This document shows positions 36,860 through 47,900 of a stretch of 64,000 nucleotides of DNA, piece by piece. How positions within the stretch are numbered: the stretch's first letter is position 1; the number at the start of each line of letters is the position of its first letter. The DNA comes from Limosilactobacillus sp. (GTDB lineage Bacteria; Bacillota; Bacilli; Lactobacillales; Lactobacillaceae), in assembly GCF_022482365.1 (NCBI RefSeq), contig NZ_JAKVPE010000001.1, positions 1 through 64,000 of the forward strand. The letters run 5' to 3'. The notes beneath the pieces were generated by a model, which was not told where the DNA came from, searched no databases, and saw nothing but the letters and a program-made list of their open reading frames with translations. The translations under genes were made by a program, and so were the position numbers.

Positions 36860-39595
36860 ATGTCAGAAGATCACGTTAAAGAACTAAATCAAGATAAGGA
36901 TGAACAGAAGAAACTTCAACACCGTAACATCAAGCGGCTTGGCGTTGGAGCTGCTTCCGTTATTTTAGGGACGTCCTTCTACTTAGGGGGAACGGCAAAC
37001 GCGGATACCAATGCCGACCAAGCAGCCAACACTAATAACCAGGATCCAGATACCAACCAAAACACTCAGGCAACGGCTGATCAGATGGATACCAACAAGG
37101 CCCTCCAAACTGGAACGACCACGGTTACTTTGAACCACAATCAAGCGCAAGAAACCGCACCGGTTGCCGATGATGCTTATCAGGTGACGAGCACGCCAAC
37201 GGCAACGGTAACTGACGGGGCCCAGCCGAGTGATTCAGGGAACGTTCAGCTGCACGCCGATCTGTCACTGGATTCCAGCAAGATTAAGGCCGGCAACTAC
37301 ATCGACTTTAAGATGGGGGCACCAACGGCCGACGGCAAATACGCCAACTACAGTTCCGTGACGGCGGATGACATTCCGGTCACGATCAACAACGTTCAGG
37401 TTGGTGAGATTACCTCACAGGGTGACGGTGGCTACGCATACTACCGGCTGCAGTTCAACAACAACATCACCACGATCAAGAACCCGAAGATCAGCGTTAA
37501 CCTGGTTTGGAAGAGTCTGATTCAGAAGGGCCTGACCCTTAACGCTTACAGTCACAACAAGTCACTGACGACCTACAAGCCGCAGGATGACATCGTAATT
37601 GGGAGCCACACTTACACCTCCGGGATTTCCATTCCAGTCACCTACGTTTCGCCAACTGGTTCTCAAGTGCAGGACCACGAGACGACTGAAGTAAAGGCCG
37701 GCAACGTTGGGACCTCCCACGTTTGGACGACCAACACCGACGGCAGCCAGTCACTGAGCGTGCGGGACATGACCACGGCCGTTGAGGTTGCTTTAGGTGA
37801 TAAGCTTTCCAACAACGTTGACATCACGGTTGAAACTCCAGTTCAGACCGGGATCACCACTACTTGGAAGACCACCGATGAGGTCCGCCAACAGATTGTC
37901 GACATTCTAAAGAAGAGTCTGGAGAGCGCGAAGATCACCAACCTGCTCCGTGATGGTCAGGTCGGGATCAGCATCGAAACCACTAACCCGGATGTTCCCG
38001 AGGTTACGGTAACGTCAGCTGACCCGACGAAAACCAATGAACCGGGCACCTTGGTTAACAGCAAGACCTACCACATCGTGATCAACACCGACCAGCCAAT
38101 CAAGTTGGGTGGCCAGACAATCGATCTGGCGGAGGTCACGGTCGACAAGAGCTACCTGACCCAGCCGAGTGACACCACCACCTACGACCAGGACATGGCA
38201 AACTACAAGGTTTACACCTCCGAGAATCAGGTTGGTGGCAACCAAACCGGAATCGTGTACCGGGGATGGCTGGCTAACGGTTCCTACCTGGGGACGAGCT
38301 TAGCAAACAAGGATATGCAGAATTACCTGACCAATCACTTCGCTGCCTGGGTTGCCATCAAGGATAATGGCAATACGGCTAATAACAACGGGGATGACGG
38401 CTACGTCAACCTCGGTGGCAGCACGCAGGATTGGGGGGACGTCAACTTCGTCATGCAGATCCGTTCCTACAATGCAAACAACGGATCCGATGCTAAGAAC
38501 AGCAGTAACGGGAGTGGTGACCAAAACGTGACGACCTCAAAGATTACAGTTACTTATATTGATACGACGACCGGCAAGGTGCTCTCAACGGTCACCAAGG
38601 AAGGAAAAGAAAACGATGATTCTGGTTACAGCACCACCAACGATATCAATAACTTCAAGGCTCAGCACTACATCCTGATCAGCGATGACACGAACGGCAA
38701 GGAGCTGACCTTCCAGAATGAAGACAAGGCCTACACGGTTCACTTAGGACACGAAACCCAGACGGTCAACGATTCCAAGAAGGTCACGGAGACCATCCAC
38801 TACGTCTTCACCGACGGAACCAGTGCCGCAACGGACTACCAAGCAACGCCGGTTAGCTTCAGCCGAACGGGCCAGAAGGACATGGTCACGAACGAGACCA
38901 ATTGGAACGCCTGGGAACCAGATCAGGCAACCTTCCCAGCGGTAACCTCACCAACGGTTGATGGCTACACGCCAGACCAAGCTGAAGTAGCGGCCAAGAC
39001 CGTCAATGCTACCGATGACACCAACCAGGTGCTGGTGGTTGTGAAGTACACAAAGAACGCGCAGACATCCGACCAGCCGACGAGTCAACCGACAAGCCAA
39101 CCAACGAGTCAGCCTACCAGCCAGCCGACTAATCAGCCGACAAGCCAACCAACGAGTCAGCCTACTAGCCAGCCGACTAATCAGCCAACGAGTCAACCGA
39201 CGAATCCGAACCAGCCGACGAGTGCTAGCGAGCCGGATCACAGCCTTAACACGGGTACGACGGTGATCGACCCGAGTCAGGTAATTGATCCGCGGAACCT
39301 CAACCACCGGACGACCACCACAACGAATGGTGGGGGCGCAACCTACAGTCAACCAGTTACGACGACCAGCACCAACACGCAGGGAGCTACGACTGGCAAC
39401 TCCGCATCCGGCAGCTATCAATGGGTCACCGAAGCGGTTAAAGTACCGAACAGCTCCAGCAACCAGAATAGCGAATTGCCACAAACCGGGAACGCAAACA
39501 ACAAGCAATCAAGGAACATCTTCTTAATTATCTTGGAAGCCTTCCTCGCATTATTGGGAATCTCACTTGGTGGGAAAAAGAAGCAAGATAATTAG
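36860..39595 (+). CDS. LPXTG cell-wall anchored mucus-adhesin-like protein
   Basis: 911 residues. YSIRK-type signal peptide (HRNIKRLGVGAASVILG, cleavage likely after ANA48). Residues about 50-550 are Thr/Asn/Asp rich beta-type segments without a recognised domain. Around 558-640 is a MucBP-like repeat (KITVTYIDTTTGKVLSTV... to YTVHLGH), followed by a Muc_B2-like repeat (VTETIHYVFTDGTSA... to VLVVVKYTKN). Then a PTSQ/PTNQ stalk (about 738-790), an Asn/Thr/Gly linker and a sorting signal ELPQTG at about 872-877 with hydrophobic segment and GGKKKQDN tail. Start ATG 36860 has GGGAGG upstream. Probable sortase A substrate binding mucus; a second adhesin gene follows after 26 nt. Confidence 0.88.
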   Translation: MSEDHVKELNQDKDEQKKLQHRNIKRLGVGAASVILGTSFYLGGTANADTNADQAANTNNQDPDTNQNTQATADQMDTNKALQTGTTTVTLNHNQAQETAPVADDAYQVTSTPTATVTDGAQPSDSGNVQLHADLSLDSSKIKAGNYIDFKMGAPTADGKYANYSSVTADDIPVTINNVQVGEITSQGDGGYAYYRLQFNNNITTIKNPKISVNLVWKSLIQKGLTLNAYSHNKSLTTYKPQDDIVIGSHTYTSGISIPVTYVSPTGSQVQDHETTEVKAGNVGTSHVWTTNTDGSQSLSVRDMTTAVEVALGDKLSNNVDITVETPVQTGITTTWKTTDEVRQQIVDILKKSLESAKITNLLRDGQVGISIETTNPDVPEVTVTSADPTKTNEPGTLVNSKTYHIVINTDQPIKLGGQTIDLAEVTVDKSYLTQPSDTTTYDQDMANYKVYTSENQVGGNQTGIVYRGWLANGSYLGTSLANKDMQNYLTNHFAAWVAIKDNGNTANNNGDDGYVNLGGSTQDWGDVNFVMQIRSYNANNGSDAKNSSNGSGDQNVTTSKITVTYIDTTTGKVLSTVTKEGKENDDSGYSTTNDINNFKAQHYILISDDTNGKELTFQNEDKAYTVHLGHETQTVNDSKKVTETIHYVFTDGTSAATDYQATPVSFSRTGQKDMVTNETNWNAWEPDQATFPAVTSPTVDGYTPDQAEVAAKTVNATDDTNQVLVVVKYTKNAQTSDQPTSQPTSQPTSQPTSQPTNQPTSQPTSQPTSQPTNQPTSQPTNPNQPTSASEPDHSLNTGTTVIDPSQVIDPRNLNHRTTTTTNGGGATYSQPVTTTSTNTQGATTGNSASGSYQWVTEAVKVPNSSSNQNSELPQTGNANNKQSRNIFLIILEAFLALLGISLGGKKKQDN
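39076..39222 (+). repeat. 12-bp tandem repeat encoding PTSQ units
   Basis: Reading P-T-S-Q or P-T-N-Q about twelve times: a short proline-rich wall-spanning stalk in the LPXTG protein. The copies differ mostly at third positions and at the S/N codon (AGT/AAT), so they are likely to vary in number. Confidence 0.88.
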
Positions 39596-41574
39596 TTCTA
39601 TTTGTGGGGGGTAAATAGAGTATGCTGAGAAAAAATAATAAAAAAATAGCCAAGGAGGATGAAAGCAGCAAAGTTCGGCTTTATAAGACTCACCAAGGTT
39701 GGGTGAGTTCCTTAAGTCGTTACATGCGGCTGCTCCTGCTTGACAAGGATCGTCAGGTGACGACAGATGAAGTGCAAGCCGACCCGGATGCCTTAAGCAA
39801 ACGGATGGACGACACAACTGGCTCCTACATGAAAGGACTGGCTGCCTTAACGACCATCCTGGGGGCCGGGGTGGCTGGAGTGCCCGTCGACGCGATGGCC
39901 GATGCCCAGACCCAGCAGACGATGCAGGGGGCACAGACCGGCAGCGAGATCGGGTCCACTTCGGTCAGCCAGAGCTATTCACCGGCAACTGCTAGTACCC
40001 AGAAGAGTACAACAATTGCTAATAGCCAGACGAGCATTAATTCACAAAATATTCAGTATTCAGCTTCGGCACGGCGTTACCAGCAACAAACGACTGTTTC
40101 CGTGCAGAGTACGCAGGTAGTTTCCTCGTACCAGCAAAACAGTCAGGTGGTTCCGTCAACGCGGAGCCAGGCGGTTGTCTCCAACCAGACTAACAGTCAG
40201 GCAAGCCAAAACACCGTTGCCTCAAACGAAAATAGTCAAGCAGCCGAGAACAACGTCAATACCTTTACTGTTAACAGCTTCGGTAGTGACGACGCGGCTG
40301 CCTTTAATGCGCAATTATTCACGATTCAGCAGGGCGAATTCAACGCCAACCTCTTCGGCAACATGTTATTTGCTGCTGGGACACCGGCTTACAACGCCAG
40401 CCTGAGTCAATCTTATTCAATCGCTCAAGAAGAGTCTGAACACACCATCTTCAGTAACTCCGCTGTCCACATCGGCAGTGGGGCTACCAGTGCTTCGACC
40501 AGTCAGACGAGTCAGTCAAGCCAGGCGTCCAACACGACCTCTGAGAGCACTGCCTCTAATACCCAATCTCAATCTACTACTCAGTCCACAACTACTAATG
40601 AGTCCCAAGCCATTAGTAGTTCTTTGAGCAACTCCTGGAGTGTTAGTCAGCAGACTTCTCAGGTCATCAGCCAGGCAATCAGCCAGGGTCAAAGTGAAGC
40701 TATGAGTACGGTTGCTAGTCAATCGACCAGTACCTCTACTTCCGGCTCCCAGAGCTTGAGTGGTTCCATCGCTGAATCCCAGAGCATCTCAATTAGTTTG
40801 AGTGGTTCCGAGTCCTTAAGCGTGGTTACCAGTATCAGCACGTCAATCAACGCTTCATACAGCACCTCCACGAGTGCTTCCTATAGCACGAGTGCATTGC
40901 TGAGCGACTCTTACTCGGCTTCTACCAGTAGTTCCTATAGCAATAGTTCAGTCCTGAGTGCTTCCTACAGCACGAGCCTGAGCACCAGCTACAGCTACAG
41001 CGGTTCCCTGAGCGGCTCCTACAGTGCTTCACTCAGCACTTCTTACAGCTTTAGCGGCTCACTGAGTTCATCATATTCAACTTCAACTAGCGCCTCTTAC
41101 AGTGTAAGTGCCTCGATTAGTGCTTCGACTAATAGTTTAAGCGCTTCAATCAGTAGCTCTTACAGCACGAGTTTAAGTGCTAGCTACAGTGTAAGCGGCT
41201 CAGTTAGTGGATCTTACAGTGCATCACTCAGCCTTTCATACAGCCTGAGCGCATCATTGAGCGTTTCAACTAATAGTTTAAGTCTTTCGATTAGTGGATC
41301 TTACAGCACGAGCTTAAGTGCTAGTTACAGTTCCAGTGCATCACTCAGTTCCAGCTACAGCTTATCAACGAGCGCTTCACAGTCCGCTGCAAGCAACTCC
41401 CTGAGTTCTAGCTACAGTGCCAGCTCCAGTCTGAGTGCTTCCTACAGCGCATCAACGAGTGTTTCGCAGTCTGTCGCAAGCAACTCGCTGAGCAATAGTT
41501 ACAGTGCTAGTTCCAGTCTGAGTGCTTCCTACAGCGCTTCGACCTCCGTTTCCTACAGTCAAAGTGCTTCGCTC

Positions 41575-41790
41575 AGCCAGTCCTTCAGCATGTCACTGGT
41601 TGGCTCTTATAGCCAGAGCGTATCACTCAGTCAATCATTCAGTATGTCCTTGGTTGGTTCCTACAGCCAAAGCGTTTCACTTAGTCAATCATTCAGCATG
41701 TCGCTGGTCGGCTCATACAGTCAAAGTGTATCTGTCAGCCAGTCCTTTAGCATGTCCTTGGTTGCTTCCTACAGTGCTAGTTCCTCAACC
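41575..41790 (+). repeat. 54-bp tandem repeat, four copies
   Basis: SQSFSMSLVGSYSQSVSL is encoded four times at a spacing of exactly 54 bp (starts 41575, 41629, 41683, 41737), the last diverging to LVASYSAS. All in the starting frame, just before the lesion. Confidence 0.88.
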
Positions 41791-41910
41791 AGCCTGAGCA
41801 CCAGCTACAGCTTCAGTGGTAGCCTGAGCAGCTCCTACAGCGCATCCAGCTCCCTGAGTTCTTCATACTCCCTGAGTGCCAGCGTGATGCTGAGTAACTC
41901 TTACAGCGCC

Positions 41911-41922
41911 AGCGCAGCCTGA
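41911..41922 (+). other. Frame lesion (one base missing) in the serine-repeat gene
   Basis: AGC GCC AGC GCA GCC TGA is read in the starting frame. Repeats elsewhere have AGT GCA AGC CTG AGT at this point; inserting one A (GCAAGCCTG) restores the repeat. From AGC at 41916 the frame with codon starts divisible by 3 remains open in every row checked to 64,000. No slippery heptamer is present. Confidence 0.8.
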
Positions 41923-44900
41923 GTGCTTCCTACAGTGCCAGTCTGAGTGGTTCTTACAGTGCATCCAGCTCCTTGAGCTCTTCATACTCCCTGAGTGCCA
42001 GCGAAATGCTGAGCAACTCCTACAGTTCAAGTGCTAGTCTGAGTGCATCTTACAGCTCCAGCCTGAGCGGTTCCTACAGTTCTAGCTTATCCGCGAGTGC
42101 TTCAGCTAACAGCCTGAGTGCTTCCATCAGCGGTTCTTACAGCGGATCCCTGAGTGCCTCCTACAGCACCAGTGGTTCTGTCAGCGGCAGCTACAGCGAT
42201 TCCCTCAGCACCAGTTACAATGTTTCCAACTCACTCAGCTTCAGTGAATCACAGAGTTCCAGCTTCAGTCTGAGTGCATCTTACAGTGTTTCTGCTTCTA
42301 ACAGTCTGAGCGAATCCGTCAGCGCTAGTGAACGGATGAGTGCCTCCTACAGTTCCAGTGACAGTCTGAGTGCATCTTACAGTGCAAGCCTCAGTCTTTC
42401 CTACGCAACGAGTGCCAGCCTGAGTGCTTCGGTCAACAGCGCTAGTGCAAGTCTGAGTGGTTCCTACAGTGCCAGCCTGAGCGCTTCTTACAGCGTTAGT
42501 GCATCAACGAGTGCTTCTTACAGTGCATCGACGAGCGTATCCTACAGCACTTCTACTTCCGTAAGCACTTCAGCTAGCTACAGCACCAGTGCATCATTCA
42601 GCACCAGCTACAGCTACAGTTCAAGTCTGAGCCAGAGTTACAGCACCAGCCTGAGTGCCAGCTACAGTGTCAGCGCATCGGTTAGCGCATCCTACAGCGC
42701 ATCGACGAGCGTATCCTACAGTCAATCATCCAGTGCTAGCTACAGTACCTCTAGTGTTCTGAGTGCCTCCTACAGTGCTTCCTACAGCGCAAGTTACAGT
42801 ACTTCCAGCGTTCTGAGTGCTTCCTACAGTTCTTCAACTTCCGCAAGCACTTCTGCTAGTTACAGTTCCAGTGCATCATTTAGCACGAGCTACAGCGCAA
42901 GTTCTAGTCTGAGTCAAAGCTACAGCGCAAGCCTGAGCACGAGCTACAGCCTGAGTTCTTCTATCTCTGCAAGCTACAGTGCATCAACGAGCCTGAGCTA
43001 CGAAACCTCCAGTTCGCTGAGTGCCAGCTACAGTTCATCAACCAGCACGAGCTACATTGTTTCTAGCTCCGTATCAACGAGCATGAGCCAGAGCTACAGT
43101 TCAAGTCTGAGTCAGAGCTACAGCCAGAGTGTATCTGTTTCCGCTAGCTACAGTGCATCAACTAGTGCATCTTACAGTACCAGTACTTCTGTCAGTGCCA
43201 GCGCAAGTTACAGCTCCAGTGCATCGTTCAGCACGAGCTACAGCGCAAGTTCTAGCCTGAGTCAAAGCTATAGCGCAAGCCTGAGCACGAGCTACAGCCT
43301 GAGCGCAAGTTCATCCTATAGTTCATCCAGTTCACTGAGTGCCTCCTACAGTGCTTCCTACAGCGCAAGCTACAGCACTTCCAGCGTTCTGAGTGCTTCC
43401 TACAGTTCTTCAACTTCCGCAAGCACTTCTGCAAGCTACAGTTCAAGTGCATCATTCAGCACGAGCTACAGCGCAAGTTCTAGCCTGAGCCAGAGTTACA
43501 GTACTAGTCTGAGTACCAGCTACAGCATTAGTGCTTCTGTCAGTGCATCACTGAACAGTCAGAGTGCATCAATTAGTGCCTCCTACAGCACGAGCTTGAG
43601 CGCATCTTACAGTGCATCAACGAGCGCATCCTACAGTGCATCTAATTCACTGAGCGACTCCTACAGTACTTCAAGCTCTGTCAGTGCCAGTGCAAGCTAC
43701 AGCGCAAGTGCATCATTCAGCACTAGTTACAGCGCAAGCACCAGTTTGAGCCAGAGCTACAGCACGAGCCTGAGCACCAGTTACTTTGTTTCTAACTCTG
43801 AATCAATTAGCCTGAGTCAAAGCTACAGTGCAAGCTTGAGTACCAGCTACAGCATTAGTGCTTCGGTATCCGCAAGCTACAGTGCATCAACGAGCACATC
43901 TTACAGCACCAGTACTTCTGTCAGCGCCAGCGCAAGCTACAGCTCCAGTGCATCGTTCAGCACCAGTTACAGCGCAAGCACGAGCCTGAGTCAGAGCTAC
44001 AGCGCAAGCCTGAGTACCAGTTACAGTCAGAGTGCTAGTGCATCTTACAGTGTATCTAGCTCACTGAGTGCTTCTTACAGTACTTCAACTTCTGTCAGCG
44101 CCAGCGCAAGTTATAGCTCCAGTGCATCATTCAGCACGAGCTACAGTGCAAGTTCCAGCCTGAGTCAGAGTTACAGCACCAGCTTGAGTGCTTCTTACAG
44201 CACCAGTGCTTCTATCTCCACTAGCTACAGTCAATCAACGAGCCTGAGCTACGAAACCTCAAGTTCTGTCAGCGCAAGCTACAGTTCTTCAACCAGCACC
44301 AGCTACATTGTTTCTAGCTCCGTATCAACGAGCCTGAGCCAGAGCTACAGTGCAAGTCTGAGTCAGAGCTACAGTACTTCGACCTCTGTAAGTGCAAGTG
44401 AAAGCTACAGTTCCAGCGCATCATTCAGCACCAGCTACAGCGCAAGCTCCAGCCTGAGTCAAAGCTACAGCACGAGCCTGAGCACGAGTTACAGCATTAG
44501 TGCCTCCGTCAGTGCATCGCTGAACAGTCAGAGTGCATCAATTAGCGCATCGTACAGCACCAGCTTGAGCGGTTCCTACAGCACGTCAACTTCTGTAAGC
44601 ACGTCCGCAAGTTACAGTGCCAGTGCATCGTTCAGCACCAGCTACAGCGCAAGCTCCAGCCTGAGCCAGAGTTACAGTACTAGCCTGAGCACGAGCTACA
44701 GCATCAGTGCTTCCGTCAGCGCATCGCTGAACAGTCAGAGTGCTTCAATCAGCGCATCCTACAGCACGAGCCTGAGTGCCTCCTATAGTGCAAGTTCTAG
44801 TGCAAGTTACAGCGCATCTAGTTCACTGAGTGGCTCTTACAGTGCCTCCTACAGTGCAAGCTACAGCACTTCCAGCGTTCTGAGCGCCTCCTACAGTACT

Positions 44901-47900
44901 TCAACTTCTGCAAGCACGTCGGCAAGCTACAGTGCAAGTGCATCGTTCAGCACGAGTTACAGCGCAAGTGCAAGTCTGAGTCAGAGCTACAGTACTTCAC
45001 TGAGCACGAGCTACAGCATCAGTGCTTCTGTCAGTGCATCACTGAACAGTCAGAGTGCATCAATTAGCGCATCCTACAGCACCAGCTTGAGCGGTTCCTA
45101 CAGCACGTCAACTTCTGTAAGCACGTCCGCAAGTTACAGTGCCAGTGCATCATTCAGTACCAGCTACAGTGCAAGCTCCAGCCTGAGTCAGAGCTACAGC
45201 ACGAGTCTGAGTGCATCCTACAGCACCAGTGCTTCTATCTCCACGAGCTACAGTCAGTCAACGAGCTTAAGTTACGAAACCTCCAGTTCTGTCAGCGCAA
45301 GCTACAGTTCATCAACCAGCACGAGCTACATTGTTTCTAGCTCCGTATCAACGAGCTTGAGTCAAAGCTACAGCTCCAGCCTGAGTGGTTCTTACAGTGC
45401 AAGTGCCAGCGCATCCTACAGTGTATCTAGTTCACTGAGCGCATCTTACAGCACGTCAACTTCTGTAAGCACGTCGGCAAGCTACAGCGCAAGTGCATCG
45501 TTCAGCACCAGCTACAGTGCAAGCGCAAGCCTGAGCCAGAGCTACAGTACTTCGCTGAGCACGAGCTACAGCATCAGTGCTTCCGTCAGCGCATCGCTGA
45601 ACAGCCAGAGTGCTTCAATCAGTGCTTCCTACAGCACCAGCTTGAGTGCATCCTACAGTACCAGTGCTTCTATCTCCACGAGCTACAGTCAATCAACGAG
45701 CCTGAGTTACGAAACCTCAAGTTCTGTCAGCGCAAGCTATAGTTCATCAACCAGCACGAGCTACATTGTTTCTAGCTCTGTATCAACGAGCATGAGTCAG
45801 AGCTCTAGTGCAAGCTTGAGCACGAGCTACAGCACCAGTTCTTCTGTCAGCGTCAGTGAAAGCTACAGCTCCAGTGCATCATTCAGCACCAGCTACAGTG
45901 CAAGCGCAAGTCTGAGCCAGAGCTACAGTACTTCACTGAGCACGAGCTACAGCATCAGCGCTTCCGTCAGCGCATCGCTGAACAGCCAGAGTGCTTCAAT
46001 CAGTGCTTCCTACAGCACCAGCTTGAGTGCAAGTTATAGTACAAGTGCTTCCGTATCTACAAGCTACAGTCAATCAACGAGCCTGAGCTACGAAACGTCC
46101 AGCTCTGTCAGTGCAAGTTACAGTTCATCAACCAGCACGAGCTACATTGTTTCTAGCTCCGTATCAACTAGCTTGAGTCAAAGCTACAGCTCCAGCCTGA
46201 GTGGCAGCTACAGCGCAAGTGCCAGCGCATCATACAGTGTATCTAGTTCACTGAGCGCATCCTACAGCACGTCAACTTCCGTAAGCACGTCGGCAAGTTA
46301 CAGCGCCAGCGCATCATTCAGCACGAGCTACAGCTACAGTGCAAGCCTGAGTCAGAGTTACAGCACCAGTCTTAGTGCAAGCTACAGCACCAGTGCTTCT
46401 ATCTCCACGAGCTACAGTCAATCAACTAGCCTGAGTTACGAAACCTCCAGTTCTGTCAGCGCAAGCTACAGTTCATCAACCAGCACGAGCTACATTGTTT
46501 CTAGCTCCGAGTCACTTAGCCTGAGTCAGAGCTACAGTGCAAGCTTGAGCCAGAGTTACAGTACTTCAACCTCTGTCAGCGTCAGCGCAAGCTACAGTTC
46601 TAGTGCATCATTCAGCACCAGTTACTCTGCAAGCTCCAGCCTGAGCAGCTCCTACAGTGCAAGCCTGAGCCAGAGTTACAGTCAGAGCGCCAGCGCAAGT
46701 ACCAGCGCTTCTAACTCCCTGAGTGGCAGCTACAGCGCATCACTGAGCGCAAGCAGTTCTGCCAGTGCTAGCGCCAGCGCCAGTGCAAGTGCTAGTGCAG
46801 TTGCTAGCCAGAGCCTGAGCCAGAGTTACAGCAGCAGCCTGAGCACGAGTTACAGCATCAGTGCTTCTGTATCCGCAAGCTACAGTGCATCCACGAGCAC
46901 CAGCTACTCCGCAAGTTCTAGTGCAAGCTACAGCACCTCCAGTTCACTGAGTGCAAGCTACAGTACCAGTTCTTCCGTCAGTGTATCTGGTAGCTACAGT
47001 GCAAGTGCATCATTCAGCACGAGCTACAGCAACAGTGCAAGCCTGAGTCAGAGCTACAGCGCAAGCCTGAGCAGCAGTTACGCAGTATCTAGTTCAATCA
47101 GCGCAAGCTACAGCACGTCGATCAGCATCAGCTACATTGTTTCGACCTCTGTATCCTTGAGCCTGAGCTACAGCTACAGCGCAAGTCTGAGTCAGAGCTA
47201 CAGCACCAGTTCTTCCATTAGTGCATCTGGCAGCACCAGCGCAAGTGCCTCCTACAGCACGAGCTACAGTGCCAGCGCAAGCCTGAGTCAGAGTTACAGC
47301 ACAAGTCTGAGCACCTCTTACAGTCAGAGCGCATCCACGAGCGCAAGCTACAGTCAATCTAACAGCGCAAGTTACTCCGCAAGCTCCAGTGCAAGTTACA
47401 GCACTTCCAGTTCACTGAGTGCATCTTACAGTGCATCCAGCAGCGCAAGCTACAGTGCATCCGCAAGCTCCAGCACCAGCGCATCCACGAGCGCAGTTGC
47501 TAGTCAGAGCTTGAGTCAAAGCTACAGTGCAAGCCTGAGCACGAGCTACAGCATTAGCGCATCGATCAGTGCATCACTGAACAGCCAGAGTGCATCAATC
47601 AGTGGTTCCTACAGTGCTTCCTTGAGCACGAGTTACAGTGTCAGTGCTTCTGTATCTGCAAGCTACAGCGCATCCACGAGCACCAGCTACTCTGCAAGTT
47701 CTAGCGCAAGCTACAGTACTTCCAGCTCACTGAGCGCATCTTACAGTGGTTCTACCAGTGCAAGTTACAGCGCATCCGCAAGCTCCAGTGCTAGTGCATC
47801 AACGAGTGCAGTTGCCAGTCAAAGCCTGAGCCAGAGCTACAGTGCAAGTCTGAGCAGTTCTTACGCCCAAAGTGCATCGATTAGCGCATCACTGAACAGC

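Larger units (their letters stand above)
39622..41922 (+). pseudogene. Giant serine-rich repeat adhesin, 5' part up to frame lesion
   Basis: First 766 residues of a serine-rich repeat protein that stops at TGA 41920-41922 because of a single missing base. Signal region: RLYKTHQGW (19-27) is a degenerate KxYKxGKxW motif, and a hydrophobic stretch at about 71-86 with AMA93 gives a long (about 93 aa) signal peptide of the accessory-Sec type. Residues about 94-290 are Q/N/S rich with a less repetitive segment (FNAQLFTIQQGEFNANLFG). Serine repeats begin at about residue 290. GGGGGG lies 10 nt before ATG 39622; the gene follows the LPXTG gene by 26 nt and is probably co-transcribed. Marked as pseudogene only because of the lesion; an assembly error or phase variation would make it a CDS continuing past 64,000. 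Confidence 0.8.

Noticed and set aside
41911-41922. Programmed -1 frameshifting
   Set aside because: No slippery X-XXY-YYZ heptamer and no clear downstream hairpin or pseudoknot; a one-base loss fits better.
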